Shown here piece after piece: positions 1 to 10,286 of a stretch of DNA of 64,000 nt. Position 1 is the stretch's first letter, and every line of letters begins with the position of its first letter. The DNA is from Dastarcus helophoroides (Eukaryota > Arthropoda > Insecta > Coleoptera > Bothrideridae), in assembly GCA_028583605.1 (NCBI GenBank), contig CM053328.1, positions 8,132,527-8,196,526 on the forward strand. The letters run 5' to 3'. The notes beneath the pieces were generated by a model. That model was not told the DNA's origin. It worked only from the letters and a program-made list of their open reading frames with translations, and did no database searches. The position numbers and the translations under genes are program-made.

Positions 1-1175
1 TGTGGGCAATAAAAGCTTAAAGAATTAATCATAATAAGTAATAGAAAACAAAAATAATTGACAAAAAATTTACATCAAGAACAACAAGGGCGGTCTTCTC
101 TTTCAATACATTTAAAGACATATTTTAAGATTTCTAATTGAGTAACGTTTTTAAGCACATCCGATTGTTCCTAGCAATATGCTTGTCATGCAGTAGTCGT
201 AAAAAAAATTATTTAAAAATTTCCATTTTAATTTTCATTGTAAAATTTAACGCTTAAATATCCTAAGTTCTAATCTAACAGCATAACAGTTAAAGGACGA
301 ATTTTCTTGAACATTTGTTGTTGATTTCGATTACTCCAAAAATGAGAAGTCTGTTTAACAAACCATTTTTACGAAACTTACATTCGTGGCTACCTAAACA
401 TTTTTCAGTAAGTATTCTAACAATTAGCCAAAAACTTGTTCGTCTTGTGCGGTTATCTTTTAAATGTTATTTGGCCTAAAATTTTTAAGCCTTGTGGTTG
501 TGTTTTTTTTTTAATTTTGTTGACTACTACCAAGTAGCTACTAAAAAAAAAAGACATATTTTTCTTTTTCATTTTGCATTATATCTCTGTAAAGGTGCAG
601 AATTTTAAAAAATTAGCCATATAACTTTTTTCTTCTTTTTACGTGAGGAATTCAAAAATGTTTAAAAAACACATAGTTCCCATTTAAAAAAACGGAGTTT
701 TTTTGAATAAAACAAAAACGATAAAGATCACAAAATTTCCATCACCCTGTGTAATAAATGTAAAACTTGATTACATTATTACAGTCTCCATAATATTTCA
801 TGACTTCAACCCAAATTTCATGTTTTTATTGCAAATAATAAAAAAGATACAAAGAGTGAAAATAACCCTCTTTTCTGTCAGTTTTTTCCGAAAAATTGAA
901 ATATCTTAAAAACTACCAAAGATAGCAATAAATATGTATACATAAACTCATCTTATTTTTCTACGTAGAATCCAAATAAAATATAAAATTTGGGGGTTGC
1001 TATTTAAAATAAGAAAGTTGATGTCTACTTCGGGTAAAACCGGAAGTGGGAGGAAGTTGAAAATATTTTTGAAAGGTAGTTTAGTCCCGATTAGCCATAT
1101 CAACAAAATCAGTTTACCTTTATAATGAATGATACTCCATATAAAGGTAACCCCCGAACTAAAAAAAAACACCCA
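1..1175. other. AT-rich DNA, no gene seen
   Basis: Neither strand shows a convincing exon or transposon end. The short open frames here have no recognisable protein features. The later exons of the protease homologue at 1363-2422 should lie to the left on the minus strand; I looked for a GDSGGP-type or Asp-102-type segment and found none. Confidence 0.5.

Positions 1176-1211
<36 letters not shown>
1176..1211. repeat. (TA)n microsatellite
   Basis: About 18 uninterrupted TA units directly abut the right end of a hAT-like element (1211-1270). Confidence 0.95.
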
Positions 1212-1214
<3 letters not shown>

Positions 1215-1270
1215 AAAACGCTAAACATTGTCGCAGCACCCCCATTAGTTTTGACTACGAGCCGCCACTG
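1211..1270. mobile_element. Isolated right end of the satellite-carrying hAT family
   Basis: These 60 bases match the right end of the element at 42418-46442 with only a few differences. The shared features are TTTTAAAACGCTAAACATTG, the cytosine run, and the terminal ACGAGCCGCCACTG. No matching left end is visible in the window, so this is either a truncated copy or an element whose left end lies outside. If it is complete on this side, the target duplication would be TAAAGGGG (1271-1278). Confidence 0.75.
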
Positions 1271-1362
1271 TAAAGGGGTAAACTCTATCTAAACTTAACC
1301 ATAAATAACACTAGTATCAGTGCTTTTATTCTAGCCTGTGTATATTTTCAGGTGGCACTTAC

Positions 1363-1654
1363 CCGGCGTATTCTGGATGTATGATGACAGAATCAATATC
1401 CGAAACTTGGCTGTGTTCCTCCACTTTTTTGGTTAAGGTTCCAGCGATAATTCTATATCTATGGAAAATAGATTTTCCTACACAGTTGGCAGCAATAAGT
1501 ACGTAATTCAAGGAAATTATTGAACCGCCACAGATGTGGGTCCATCTGGTAATAGGTATTCCTTTTAGAGCTGATTGGTAGGAGATTTGGTGAGGATATT
1601 CGCCATTTTTGGCGTCATTGCCTCCGATTATTCGAAGGTTTTGACACGTTGAAG
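1363..1654 (-). CDS. Serine protease homologue, exon 2 (trypsin-fold N-terminal half)
   Basis: This 292-base exon has a TTTTCAG acceptor at its high-coordinate side and a GTAAGT donor at its low-coordinate side. Read with two bases completing a codon from exon 1, it gives CQNLR, then the activation site and mature start IIGGNDAKNGEYPHQISYQ. Next come HICGGSIISLNYVLIAANC and a segment ending HPEYAG. This is the first beta-barrel half of an S1-family (chymotrypsin/trypsin) protein. The catalytic His lies in the family motif AAHC; here the codon is AAC, giving AANC. The protein should therefore be secreted but probably catalytically dead, unless the base is an assembly error. The Asp and Ser exons are not in the window, so the gene is partial. 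The S1 assignment is very secure; the interpretation as a pseudo-protease is inference from one residue. Confidence 0.9.
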
Positions 1655-1699
1655 CTGAAAATTGTTTGCTATAAATGTCTGATGTCGAGAGAAATCCGT

Positions 1700-1850
1700 A
1701 TCTCTCTGAAGATGATAGCTTGGCTATCGAAACGCATTAGAGCAACCTTTGTTGTGTTTCTAATTCTTTCTTGGTTTCAGGAGACCAGATTTGTATTTCA
1801 ATTTTTGAAGATAACCAAAGACCAGTTCATTTCAACAAAAAAATCCTAAG
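1700..1850 (+). repeat. Dispersed Penelope/retrozyme-like repeat with hammerhead-like core, copy 1
   Basis: This copy lies in the protease intron. It contains CTGAAGA, then GATAGC-TTG-GCTATC (a 6-bp stem with 3-nt loop), then GAAACGCATTAG, a Trp-like TTGGTTTCAGG stretch and an end near GACCAGTTCATT. Other copies are at 2967-3130, 38186-38330, 47655-47965 and 58788-58990. The hammerhead interpretation is given in the findings. Confidence 0.75.
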
Positions 1851-2385
1851 TGTAACCTTATAATTAATTTTTTTTTCAAAATTTCAAGTGGTCAATAAAT
1901 GTTTTTCTTGTTAATTGTGAGATTTGGCCTTTTTAGGGCATCTTACTTTTTCAGAGCCATTTTTAGCTATTCGTTTTTGCCTAATTTAACGTGTTGTTCA
2001 CCTTTTTACCTTTTTTGATTGTGCCTAAAATCTGGTCTCTACCGAAAAACGAGGACGATATTTCGACCATGTTTAATCATGAGGTTAGTGTTAAAAAACA
2101 ATAAATATATGTTCGATTTAAAATTTTTGTCTTTTTTACAGAAATCTGACGTTGATTTAAAGTCTCGAATTAAAAAAAAAGGTAAAAATGTAGGAAAAAG
2201 TCAACAATTTACCCGCAAGCCATAAAATCAAGTCAAAGAGCGTGCATTTTTGATTTTACCAACCATTTTAAGATACCGTCCTGCAGCAAAGTTACACATA
2301 TTTTAGTAAATATTGTTTTAATTCCGGTTGTTCTATTTATGTGGAAATTTACGAAACTGTTACAAAGTTAGCAAAAGGTACTTAC

Positions 2386-2422
2386 ATAATATGAAAATTG
2401 AGAATAACAAAACAGTTTTCAT
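2386..2422 (-). CDS. Serine protease homologue, exon 1 (signal peptide)
   Basis: ATG at 2422-2420 opens MKTVLLFSIFIL, a typical hydrophobic secretion signal, and stops after one base of the next codon at a consensus GTAAGTACC donor. The dangling T joins the first two bases of exon 2 (CT) to give Ser, so the joined start reads MKTVLLFSIFILSSTCQNLR before the IIGG mature end. The intron is 731 bases and holds one dispersed repeat copy (1700-1850). The same 37-base exon, with its donor, recurs at 21862-21898 with the ATG changed to TTG. The phase match, the donor and the conserved copy make this exon secure despite its size; the cDNA start is inferred. Confidence 0.85.
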
Positions 2423-2475
2423 TGTCTTTATGTTCTAGGTAAAAACTTTCAAGTGTTATTAGTTCCAAATAAAAA

Positions 2476-2490
2476 TACATATATACCTTT
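2476..2490 (-). promoter_or_regulatory. Candidate TATA box of the protease homologue
   Basis: On the minus strand GGTATATATG lies about 60 bases upstream of the exon 1 ATG. The duplicated region near 21950 keeps an ATATATAT at the equivalent place. Initiator and start site cannot be fixed from sequence alone. Confidence 0.45.
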
Positions 2491-2640
2491 CCAAAACATG
2501 ATAGTAAAATAACACAATTTACAAACAATGGATTTAAGTGAGAGGTTTTCACCAAGAGCTTAGTTTTTCTTAACTCACTACAATAATACTTATTAACAAT
2601 TAGCTTCCATTAGAAGTATACAGAGAAATTTTGATATTTT

Positions 2641-2960
2641 TCCAAAAAACGTCTACTATTTTCTCGCCATTTCTACGCCTTTTTTGCTAAAATTGTAAAT
2701 TGTAATTAGTTTTGATTATTTCTCAAAGAAATATTCTAAAAAATTTAAGCTTAGATGTTTCAAACTATTTAAAAATAGTGTTGCATGTTATCGGTTCGAT
2801 AATTAAAACTCCGTGAATTGTAAACTTTTTATTTTAAAATTATTTTAGAATGGATCAATTATGACTCACTTAACTGACTATTTGACTATATCGAGGGAAA
2901 GACGACCGCGTATTTATACCGTTCCAGGCTTCTAGACCCATCTGTTCGATAGCTCGCGGA
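2641..2960. other. Intergenic, no gene seen
   Basis: AT-rich sequence with weak similarity to 22110-22280 (for example GCATGTTAT followed by an AATTAAAAC-like stretch), probably the continuing flank of the duplicated protease region. No open frame of interest. Confidence 0.4.
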
Positions 2961-2966
2961 AAAGAT

Positions 2967-3130
2967 CTAGGTGTTAGTATCTCTCTGAAGATGATAGCTT
3001 GGTTATCGAAACGCGTTAGAGCAACCTCTGTTAAATTTTTTAATCTTCCTTGGTTTCAGGGGGTTAGATTTGTAATTTCAATTTTTGAAAATAACAAAGA
3101 ACCAGTCCGTTTTACCAAAAAAAAAAAATC
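2967..3130 (+). repeat. Dispersed hammerhead-like repeat, copy 2
   Basis: Same family as 1700-1850 and a good copy of the core: CTCT, CTGAAGA, GATAGC-TTG-GTTATC, GAAACGCGTTAGAG. It ends in CCAGTCCGTTTTACC followed by an A-tract. The hAT element at 3139 inserted immediately after this tail. Confidence 0.75.
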
Positions 3131-3353
3131 CGTACACCCAGTGGCGTACCTAGAACTTTTGCCGCCCGGGGCGATCTCCAGTTTGCCGCCCTTTCTATTA
3201 TAAGTCAATCAAATAGTGGTTTTTATAAATTAATACACATAAATAAATTATTAAGTTATTTAATCAATATTAATTAATACACAGAGTAAATTTTTTTAGA
3301 CATATTTGTATGCACTCGTAAACATATTTATATAATATCTACTCTTCTAGCTT

Positions 3354-4380
3354 TCATACTAGAAAAATCGTGTATAATGCTCTCAAAATTGTTAAAAAAA
3401 TTCTTAACAAAATTACAATGTTGGGAACAGAATTTTCCAACCTATACTGCTGAATAAATTTTAGCAGATCAAGAGGGCCCTTCTCCCCGTTTTTCCAATG
3501 TTTTGCCTCTTCTTTTAGTGTAGGTATAGCCATAAAAACCTGGATCCTTTTTCTTTCAATATGGAACTGTTCTTTATCAATGTCAATCAAGTCATTTATT
3601 TGACATTCAAATTCTTCATTTAGTAGGTTACACGGTATTATACACGAATATTTTCTTACAAGGCCATGCAACTGATCGAAGCGTTCTTTTATTTCCTTTA
3701 TAATTCTGTCCATAGATGAAAACATTTCTCTTCGTACTTCTTCTTCTAAGGATAGCCCCACGTCTCGCCCCCACTCATATTTTTTCTCCTTCTAACTCGA
3801 CGCTCAGTCGATATCTCCAACTCTTCACAAATTATTTTGACTGCTATAACAGCGTTTTGTACTAGCATATCTCTTTGTTCCATGAAATGTGTTTGCAAAG
3901 AATTTAGTTTTATATGGCATTGGTGGACATTTAACCCTTTTATTTGCAGGTATTTTTGAGCGTCATTAATTTCCAAAAGGACGGGTTCCCATAAATGAAG
4001 GGAACATAGAAAAGAAAAAGATTGCATAGAATTGAGTAATACTCCAGCATCTGATCTCGTTTTACTATTTTCTTCTTCAGATGTCAATTTTTCCAAAGCG
4101 CTTAAAATGTAAAAAAAATGTTTTTTTACTATAGTTACCGCGGCAGCTCTAGCGCTCCAGCGAGTTTCTACACTGCGTTTAACACCTTGACCAGTGACAG
4201 AAAGTAAAACATTCCATCTATGAGTGGAAGAAGAAATCAACGAAAACAACTGTTCGATAGTTCCAAAAAATGTGATGGAATTGATAGCTGTAGAAGCTGC
4301 GTGTAAACATGCCAGGTTTAAAGAATGAAGAAATTCTAAGTTATGGAATCTCTCTATGATAAAAGCTAGTTTTTAAATCA
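3354..4380 (-). pseudogene. hAT transposase (zinc-finger MYM1-like type), broken
   Basis: Reading from 4380 downward, the first frame carries NLACLHAASTAINSITFFG, then SLISSSTHRWNVLL, ETRWSARAAAV and LLNSMQSFSFLCSLHLWEP. These are recognisable middle-domain motifs of ZMYM1/hAT-type transposases. Near 3755 the frame shifts to a second stretch (3354-3761) with LEEEVRREMFSSMDRI and a C-terminal PNIVILLRIFLTI. That last motif matches the start of the hAT dimerisation region, but the rest of that region (the ERSFS-like segment) is missing. The N-terminal zinc-finger part upstream of 4380 is not recognisable. The element is therefore a deletion derivative that needs a transposase supplied in trans. 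The family call is firm; the exact subfamily is not. Confidence 0.85.
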
Positions 4381-4822
4381 AACTAGGATATAAGGAAGTA
4401 TTAAAACCAGCGTACAAGATTTTTTTGAATGAAGCTCCAGACACCAAATATGCAGTAAAAAGTTGCGTCAGTTTTTGGATTATTTGGAGTCTGTCGCTCT
4501 CAAGAATTTTGTAAATTAACACTGGATGATATTGAAAAATCTTTGTTTTATATTATGAAGACTAAAAGCAACATCCGTCCTGGTTTTTGCACGGATTATT
4601 TTGCATAAATACCTCTGCAATTACTTCTCAGGAAAACTAAAATAAGTAACCGTTCAGATTGTAATAGTAATATTAATATTATAAATAAATAATTTATAAC
4701 TATTTTGAATGTTTTAATGTTTGGAAACACAATATTGTTGGACCAGTCCGTTCAACCAAAAAAAATATCTTTCTAATTTTACCAGTACAGCTTTCTATTT
4801 TATATTGCATATTGCTATATAT

Positions 4823-5019
4823 CAGTGTTTCCTAAACAGTGGGTCACAACCCGGCAGCGGACCACAAAAATAAAATACCAGGCTGCAGAAATGTCTTCAT
4901 ACTCACAAATGATTAGTTCTTTCCAGCATTAAGATATAATTAAAACATCTTTTAGTGGGTGGCGAAGGGAAAATATTAAAAACAACCGGGTTAGGGCAAA
5001 AAAAGTTTGGGAAACACTA
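4823..5019. mobile_element. Nested 197-bp hAT MITE
   Basis: The ends are CAGTGTTTCCTAAAC and GTTTGGGAAACACTA (two mismatches when inverted). They are flanked by CTATATAT (4815-4822) and CTATATTT (5020-5027), an 8-base duplication with one change. It encodes nothing and sits inside the larger hAT. Confidence 0.8.
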
Positions 5020-5027
5020 CTATATTT

Positions 5028-5075
5028 ACTTTTAACACTAGTGCGAAAAAACTTTTTCGCACTAGTGTTAAAAGT
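5028..5075. repeat. Perfect 23-bp hairpin
   Basis: The arms 5028-5050 and 5053-5075 are exact inverted copies around a 2-base AC loop (ACTTTTAACACTAGTGCG at one end). A second, imperfect hairpin follows at about 5092-5135, with TTTTTAGTTCA and TGAACTAAAAA around a short loop. Confidence 0.95.
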
Positions 5076-5898
5076 GTTTTTGTCTCGTGTCATTATAAAA
5101 GTCAATTTTTAGTTCACTTATCAATGAACTAAAAATGTCACTTTTAATAACAGTTTTACAAAAAATGGTTTATAAGCAATTTATCATTTCAAATACAATT
5201 CTTCAAAACGGACTGAGTATATTTATCTATTTGCGATTCCTGAAATTGTAACTTCGTCAGTATTTTTGTTTTGTCTCGTTTAGATTTTGTTGTTTGAAAA
5301 AGATAGTTCTTATGCCGGCGCCCTAATGCTTTGCAGACCTAGCAGACCGCCTTCCGCCGGCCCTGCTTTTCAAAAGAAAAATCGATGATTTAAAAAAATA
5401 TTGATATATCACTTCAAAGTAATCATATAAACTTTTCAAAAGAAATGACATTTATAAACTGATATCAAAAAAGTTTAGTTAGGAAAAATTGCCGAACAAA
5501 ATCGTAAAGATCCTTTTACGAATTCAACGAATTTTAATGAATACAATAAAATAAAATTATTATCTTGTTCTTGAATTAGAATTCAAAATTTACACTAAAA
5601 TGCATTTATATACACCGAGGAATAATATTCGAAATCATATAGTTAATCATAGTTTATATAAACCAAATATTAAACTTATAATAATCATAATAATCATTTA
5701 TTATTCAAGAAAGAAAATAAATATGAAATGAATAAGTTGCTTTTTACAAGCTATAAGTAAATATAAAAAATGCCGCCCCAAGGTAAGTGCCGCCCGGTGC
5801 GGACCGCACCCACCGCTCCCCCCTAGGTACGCCACTGCGTACACCACATAATCACTAATACAAATTTTCAACTACAGTACAACTCTCCCTTAGGAGAT

Positions 5899-6237
5899 TC
5901 AATCAGTCACTTTACCATTGTACTTGCACAGTCTGTTGACAGTCATGTTCACAGGGCTGCGCTGGATCCTGTAACTGTATATCAAGTCCTTGATTCTCTT
6001 CAGCACTTTGTATGGTCCTTCCCAAGATGGCGTAAACTTCGGAGAAATTCCTTTCTTGCGCTGAGAGTTGTAAAGCCACACCAATTCACCCTCAGTGAAA
6101 CCACCATGGTTGGCGTTTACGTCATATCTTCTCTTCATCCGGTCAAGTTGATCTTTATCCGCAACAGGGCATGTGTTTCCAATATCGCTTCCATCAAGCT
6201 GTCTACGAACCCCATCGTCTCCCTGGAGATCTCCCAT
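5899..6237 (-). pseudogene. Ty3/gypsy integrase C-terminal fragment
   Basis: The minus-strand frame includes GELVWLYNSQRKKGISP and SWEGPYKVLKRI followed by YRIQRSP. This is the usual C-terminal segment of gypsy-type integrases (GDxVWLYNP, then WEGPYxVxxRxxDxxYRIQ). The frame ends with a stop near 5899, in a normal position for the end of pol. The N-terminal part is out of register because of the tandem duplication at 6205-6362. Catalytic core, RT and RNase H are absent, so this is a short remnant. Beyond the stop, GGAGAGT resembles a polypurine tract before a 3' LTR, but the LTR is cut off near 5846. Confidence 0.8.
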
Positions 6238-6362
6238 GGTGGTCCAAACGGCAAGTCACACGGAAGCCAGAGCTGTTTACGAACCTCATCGTCTCCCTGG
6301 AAATCTCCTATGGTGAACCAAACGCCAAGTCACACGGAAGCCACAGTTTCCTCCCAAAGCTA
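6205..6362. repeat. 74-bp tandem duplication in the gypsy fragment
   Basis: ACGAAC-C-CATCGTCTCCCTGG and AAGTCACACGGAAGCCA each occur twice, 74 bases apart, with a few differences. The duplication follows the integrase frame and creates the overlapping plus-strand frames seen here, which are not genes. Confidence 0.85.
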
Positions 6363-6369
6363 AAATAGT

Positions 6370-6901
6370 TTTATTGGAATTTGTATATAACGAAATATGT
6401 TGGGCATAAAACCAGAGATTTGGGTTTCAAGTAGTTTGCACAAATGTTTCACCCATTAGAAAAAGTCATCATTTCGTTTCTTCGGGATTCTATTTTATCT
6501 GTAGAAAAATTTAAAACATTTTCCTCTGGCTGGGACAAAGTTACACCTCAAGGAGCACCTGGTTTACGAGACCTATATACATGTTAGCTTTAGGGAACCC
6601 GCCACTGTCTTCCCCAAATAGAATGTGCCACATGTGATACAAACCCAGGAACTCGAGCCACGTGATGGAGCAAGGGGAAGAAGGCAGTCGAGAATGAGCC
6701 GAGTAGATATCGAGAGCATATGTAGAAGAGACCAATAAAGCGTGTGTTAAGTAAATTGTCTGTTAATGCATCGACAATTAATTAGGATCCATCATTAGAG
6801 TTTACATCAGAAGCGGGATATCTCCTGGTATAAACAAAGGAGGAAAGGACCTACAGTTTTTTTTTAAGTGACTTTTTTGTGCGTGTAGTGCATCAAGAAC
6901 A
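6370..6901. other. LTR-like or leader sequence upstream of a gag-like frame
   Basis: The stretch has TGTTGGGC near 6399, ATAAAG near 6735 and an ACA-type end near 6774. That would suit an LTR followed by a leader before the frame at 6902. No second LTR was found to confirm it. Confidence 0.25.
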
Positions 6902-7185
6902 ATGGAAAACGATCGAGAACGCCCTACTGTAAGTGAACCGGCCGCATCCAACGACACGGACGGTGAGAATGAACTTCCCGCATCAGAAAAAATGGTGAGG
7001 ATGTGGAAAATTCAGCAAGAGACAAACAAAAACTTTCAAATTGAAATGATGAAAATCTTAACGACAATGGGCACCACCCAAACAGCCCAAGTGTGTAGAA
7101 AACAAGCTGAAACAAGTGCGCAGGGTAGTCACGCAGCTGGGACCGAAGGTATCAATGCTTCGGCGCAAATCCGGCTAACAGCCTT
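6902..7185 (+). CDS. Gag-like N-terminal fragment, cut by the assembly gap
   Basis: ATG at 6902 opens 94 codons before the gap: MENDRERPTVSEPAAS, an acidic stretch, and then a helical segment around EKMVRMWKIQQETNKNFQ. The composition and position (after LTR-like DNA) resemble the start of an LTR-retrotransposon gag, but no zinc knuckle or protease motif is visible. The frame that appears to continue across the gap is an artefact of the N run. It could also be an unrelated small host exon. Confidence 0.3.
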
Positions 7186-7285
7186 NNNNNNNNNNNNNNN
7201 NNNNNNNNNNNNNNNNNNNNNNNNNNNNNNNNNNNNNNNNNNNNNNNNNNNNNNNNNNNNNNNNNNNNNNNNNNNNNNNNNNNNN
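7186..7285. other. Assembly gap (100 N)
   Basis: Exactly 100 N bases, the conventional size for a scaffold gap of unknown true length. Sequence on the two sides need not be contiguous. Confidence 0.99.
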
Positions 7286-7469
7286 ATGATTTTAAATGGG
7301 CGCAAGGAGTTCCCGAATTTCTAAATGAGTTTCATACTAGATTTGACAATAAAGGATTGGGATGAGTTCCATATTTGATCTGTCAATAAAGGGTATAGGT
7401 CGCAGCCTAGGGGTGGTAGATTCCACCAAAATTTGATGATGAGATGATGAGATCTGTCGTGGTGCGGAC

Positions 7470-7690
7470 GACGATAGCCTTGATTTGGCCCCCAGTGACT
7501 ACAATTTGATAACTTTCAAGAAAAAAAGTCTAAATTTCGATAAACACTCGAAATGTAAACAAAACCTACAAATTTTCTTCACTTGAGAGGAAATGAAATT
7601 CTCGAGCGACGAAGAGTTGAAGGCAGCTGTCGACTTTTTCCTCCGCGAGTCGGCGGTAGACTGGTACGACTGCAGGCATAATAAAAGTCA
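7470..7690 (+). pseudogene. Mariner transposase C-terminal fragment
   Basis: LDLAPSDYNLITFK matches the mariner catalytic motif SPDLAPSDYHLF. It is followed by FLHLRG and, after a one-base frame change, KFSSDEELKAAVDFFLRES and DWYD. This is the order of the mariner C-terminus. Everything upstream, including the other two catalytic aspartates, is missing, and the end of the protein is also lost after DWYD. It is a dead fragment. Confidence 0.75.
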
Positions 7691-8620
7691 AAGATCAGGA
7701 TTTTATATTTCATCAAATATTCTGTATCGCCATATTTTAACACTTAAAAACGATGTAAGATGTTTGTCTTCCGAGAATTTATCTACTGAAGAACTATTTA
7801 AAGTATTTCCACATTCCTATCACTATCTTTAAAAAAATCTATCAATTTTAATGAAACTTGGTATTTGAACCTTCTTGTGTCAAAAAAACTATTATAGATT
7901 GGAATGTTTGGCAAAAATTTGGGTTCATCGTTTTCTATCTATATTTTGTAGAGTTACACGATTTAATATAATTTTTTTGTGTGATTGGAAGTATCCATTA
8001 ATTATTTAGTATTCGAAATTTTGGGCACTATCATTAGGGGCTTCTTCAGGAATAAAAATGTTTCATCTCTAAAACGGCTCTTTGGATCCCGATGAAACTT
8101 CGTAATTGGAGGTATTTTGGCTCAATAAGCGGAGTCAGATGTAAAAAAAGAGATAAAAACGGTCCGCCAGCGATGACAGTGTTGGAACATTTTCAATAGT
8201 TTTGGAAGATGAACGTCTTCCATCGTTTAAATGTATAAAAATATCAAGTGTTTCTAAAATGCGGTGATCTGGAATTTTTAATTAAAATAACATCTATCTA
8301 TATCTCAAATAATCTAAATCGTTATCTTGCCTCCACAAAATAAAATAAAAAATCTTTTTGACGTCTCCTTACTACTTTATTTTTAGAGATAGAACAAAAA
8401 GTGTAAAACAAAGACAAGTCAAACGTACCCTAGGATTACAATTCATGTATTTTCGATATACCATAATCAAGCATAATCCTGAGAAAATCCTAGTTTTCGG
8501 TTTGGTTCTATGTATTATAAGCCACCTTGCAGTTATTTTAGAAACTCAAAAATATTTTCCAGGGCCACTTTTCTCATGGAAATTTTTTTCCAAAGACTGT
8601 GGGATTATTCGTTGCTGAGA
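7691..8620. other. No gene seen
   Basis: AT-rich DNA on both strands. Phrases such as ATCCCGATGAAACTTCG resemble transposon flanks, but no ends or coding motifs could be paired. Confidence 0.4.
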
Positions 8621-8622
8621 TA

Positions 8623-9095
8623 CAGGGTGTTTCATAATTGCATGCTGAACCGGCAGGGGGATATTCCTTGGGCAATTTTAAGACAAAATTTTTATGTTAA
8701 CATAGGTCCGGAAACGCTTCATTTTCGATATACAGGGCGATAAAAATTGAAGAAAAAATCGGTTTTTCTTCAATATTTCTGAGACTGGTTTAGATATTTT
8801 TTTGATATTCAGTACACAATATCTGGGTATAAAAGCAAGTATTTTGACAAAAAAACATTTGTTCTGATTCCACCAGTGGCGTTCCCACAAACAGGTCGAT
8901 ACACATTTTTGAAAAAAAAATGTGACGCCAATGCTATTTTTCAAAATAAGAATTATTTTCCTAGTCTTTGTTGTGTTTCTATCAAAAATAAGCTCTTGAA
9001 TTTTTGTCCTATGACGGACGGTTTCCGAATTAAAAAATAAAAAAATCATTTACTTGCTATGCCGCTGTGGTAGATTAATTTATTAATGAAAATCT
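8623..9095. repeat. Left long TIR of the DD41D element
   Basis: Pairs with 10287-10758 over about 472 bases with only scattered differences, down to an inner boundary around TAATTTATTAATGAAA. Confidence 0.9.
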
Positions 9096-9195
9096 AGTAG
9101 GCCACTGAGATTTAGTTTTGTGTTTACAACCAAGTGTCAAATTTTTCACTTCAATACTTTATCTGAATGTGAGTGATTGATAAGTATAAGAAAAT

Positions 9196-10266
9196 ATGTT
9201 TGAGAATGCTGAGTTTGCCGATATTCATTACATGTACGGTCTTGCGGATGGAAATGCATTTGAAGCCAGGCGACTGTATGCAGAGCATTTTCCGCAAAGA
9301 ATTGTGCCAGATGCAAGAACTTTTTCAAGCGTTCATAGAAGACTACGCGAGAAGGGATGTTTTAAACCCGATCATCACTTAAAAGGGGCACAAAGAACCG
9401 CAAGAACAGAAGAAACTGAAATAGCTGTTCTTAATTCAGTTGAGCAAAATCCCGAAATAAGCACAAGGAAAATTGCTAGTAATTTAAATATCTCCCATAT
9501 TTTAGTCTGGAGGATACTTTACGATTTTTTGTTATACCCTTACCATATTCAACGGGTTCAGGCCTTACTGCCTCGGGATTTACCATTTCGTATAAATTTC
9601 TGCCAATGGTTTATTCAAAAAATTGTTGAAAATCCACTATTTGACAGAGAAGTATTATTTACTGATGAAACCAGTTTTTCCCGAAATGCAATTTAAAACT
9701 TCCACAACAATCACTTTTGGACTGAAGAGAACCCGCATGCCATGGTCGAAGTCAATCACCAAGAACAATTCTCGGTACATGTGTGGGCAGGAATTGTTGA
9801 CGACTATTTAATTGGACCCTTTTTTCTGCCAAGAAGATTAAATGGAGAAAATTATCGTCACTTTCTTGAAAATGATTTACCAGTGCTGTTAGAAGATGTC
9901 CCCGTTTTAATCCGAAATCGAATGTGGTTTATGCACGATGGTGCCCCTGCGCATTTTAGTGTTTTGGCACGTGCATATTTGGACCAAAATTACAATAATC
10001 GCTGGATAGGCAGAGCAGGAACAGAATTATGGCCGTCTAGATCCCCTGACCTGAACAGTCTAGATTATTTTTTATGGGGCTATCTTAAAACCTTAGTTTA
10101 TAGCACCCCAATCCAAACTGAAGAAGAACTGAGAAATCGCATAACAGATTCCTACAACACTATAAGAAATACGCCAGGAATTTTCCAACGAGTACGCGAA
10201 TCTATGAGAAGAAGAGGTGAGGCGTGCATACTTGCAGGTGGTGGACATTTTCAACACCTGATATGA
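9196..10266 (+). pseudogene. DD41D (rosa-like) transposase, one nonsense codon
   Basis: ATG at 9196 opens MFENAEFADIHYMYGLADG, an N-terminal helix-turn-helix region. Catalytic residues follow in LFTDETSF (first D), WFMHDGAPAHFS (second D) and SPDLNSLDYFLWG (third D). I count 41 residues between the second and third aspartates. DD41D is the signature given to the rosa/visitor-type branch of the Tc1/mariner superfamily. The frame is open from 9196 to the terminal TGA at 10264-10266, except for an in-frame TAA at 9694-9696, four codons after the first catalytic segment. No frameshift is present. This single lesion suggests recent inactivity or a sequencing error. Long flawless TIRs agree with recent arrival. 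Confidence 0.92.
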
Positions 10267-10286
10267 TTTAATTAATTTCATTGTTA

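Larger units (their letters stand above)
2060..2640. repeat. Segment duplicated at 11290-11580 and 21825-22110
   Basis: The left half (about 2060-2360) resembles 11290-11580; examples are AGTCAAGGAGAGTGCG versus AGTCAAAGAGCGTGC and GCAAAGTTACACATAT in both. The right half (about 2345-2640) resembles 21825-22110; examples are ACTTACATAATAT and ACAAACAATG. The right half covers exon 1 and the promoter of the protease homologue. The simplest reading is one duplicated gene region whose second copy has been split by about 10 kb of inserted elements. Confidence 0.7.
3139..5837 (-). mobile_element. hAT transposon, 2.7 kb, with perfect 8-bp target duplication
   Basis: The ends are perfect inverted repeats, CAGTGGCGTACCTAG and CTAGGTACGCCACTG, flanked by CGTACACC at 3131-3138 and 5838-5845. 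Eight-base duplications and CAG-type ends are hallmarks of the hAT superfamily. Transposase remnants run on the minus strand (3354-4380). A smaller hAT MITE (4823-5019) and two hairpins (5028-5135) lie inside. Confidence 0.95.

Noticed and set aside
2122..2163. Plus-strand exon-like segment between TTTTTTACAG and GTAAAA, also seen at 11390
   Set aside because: The duplicate has no conserved reading frame; it is part of the duplicated non-coding region.
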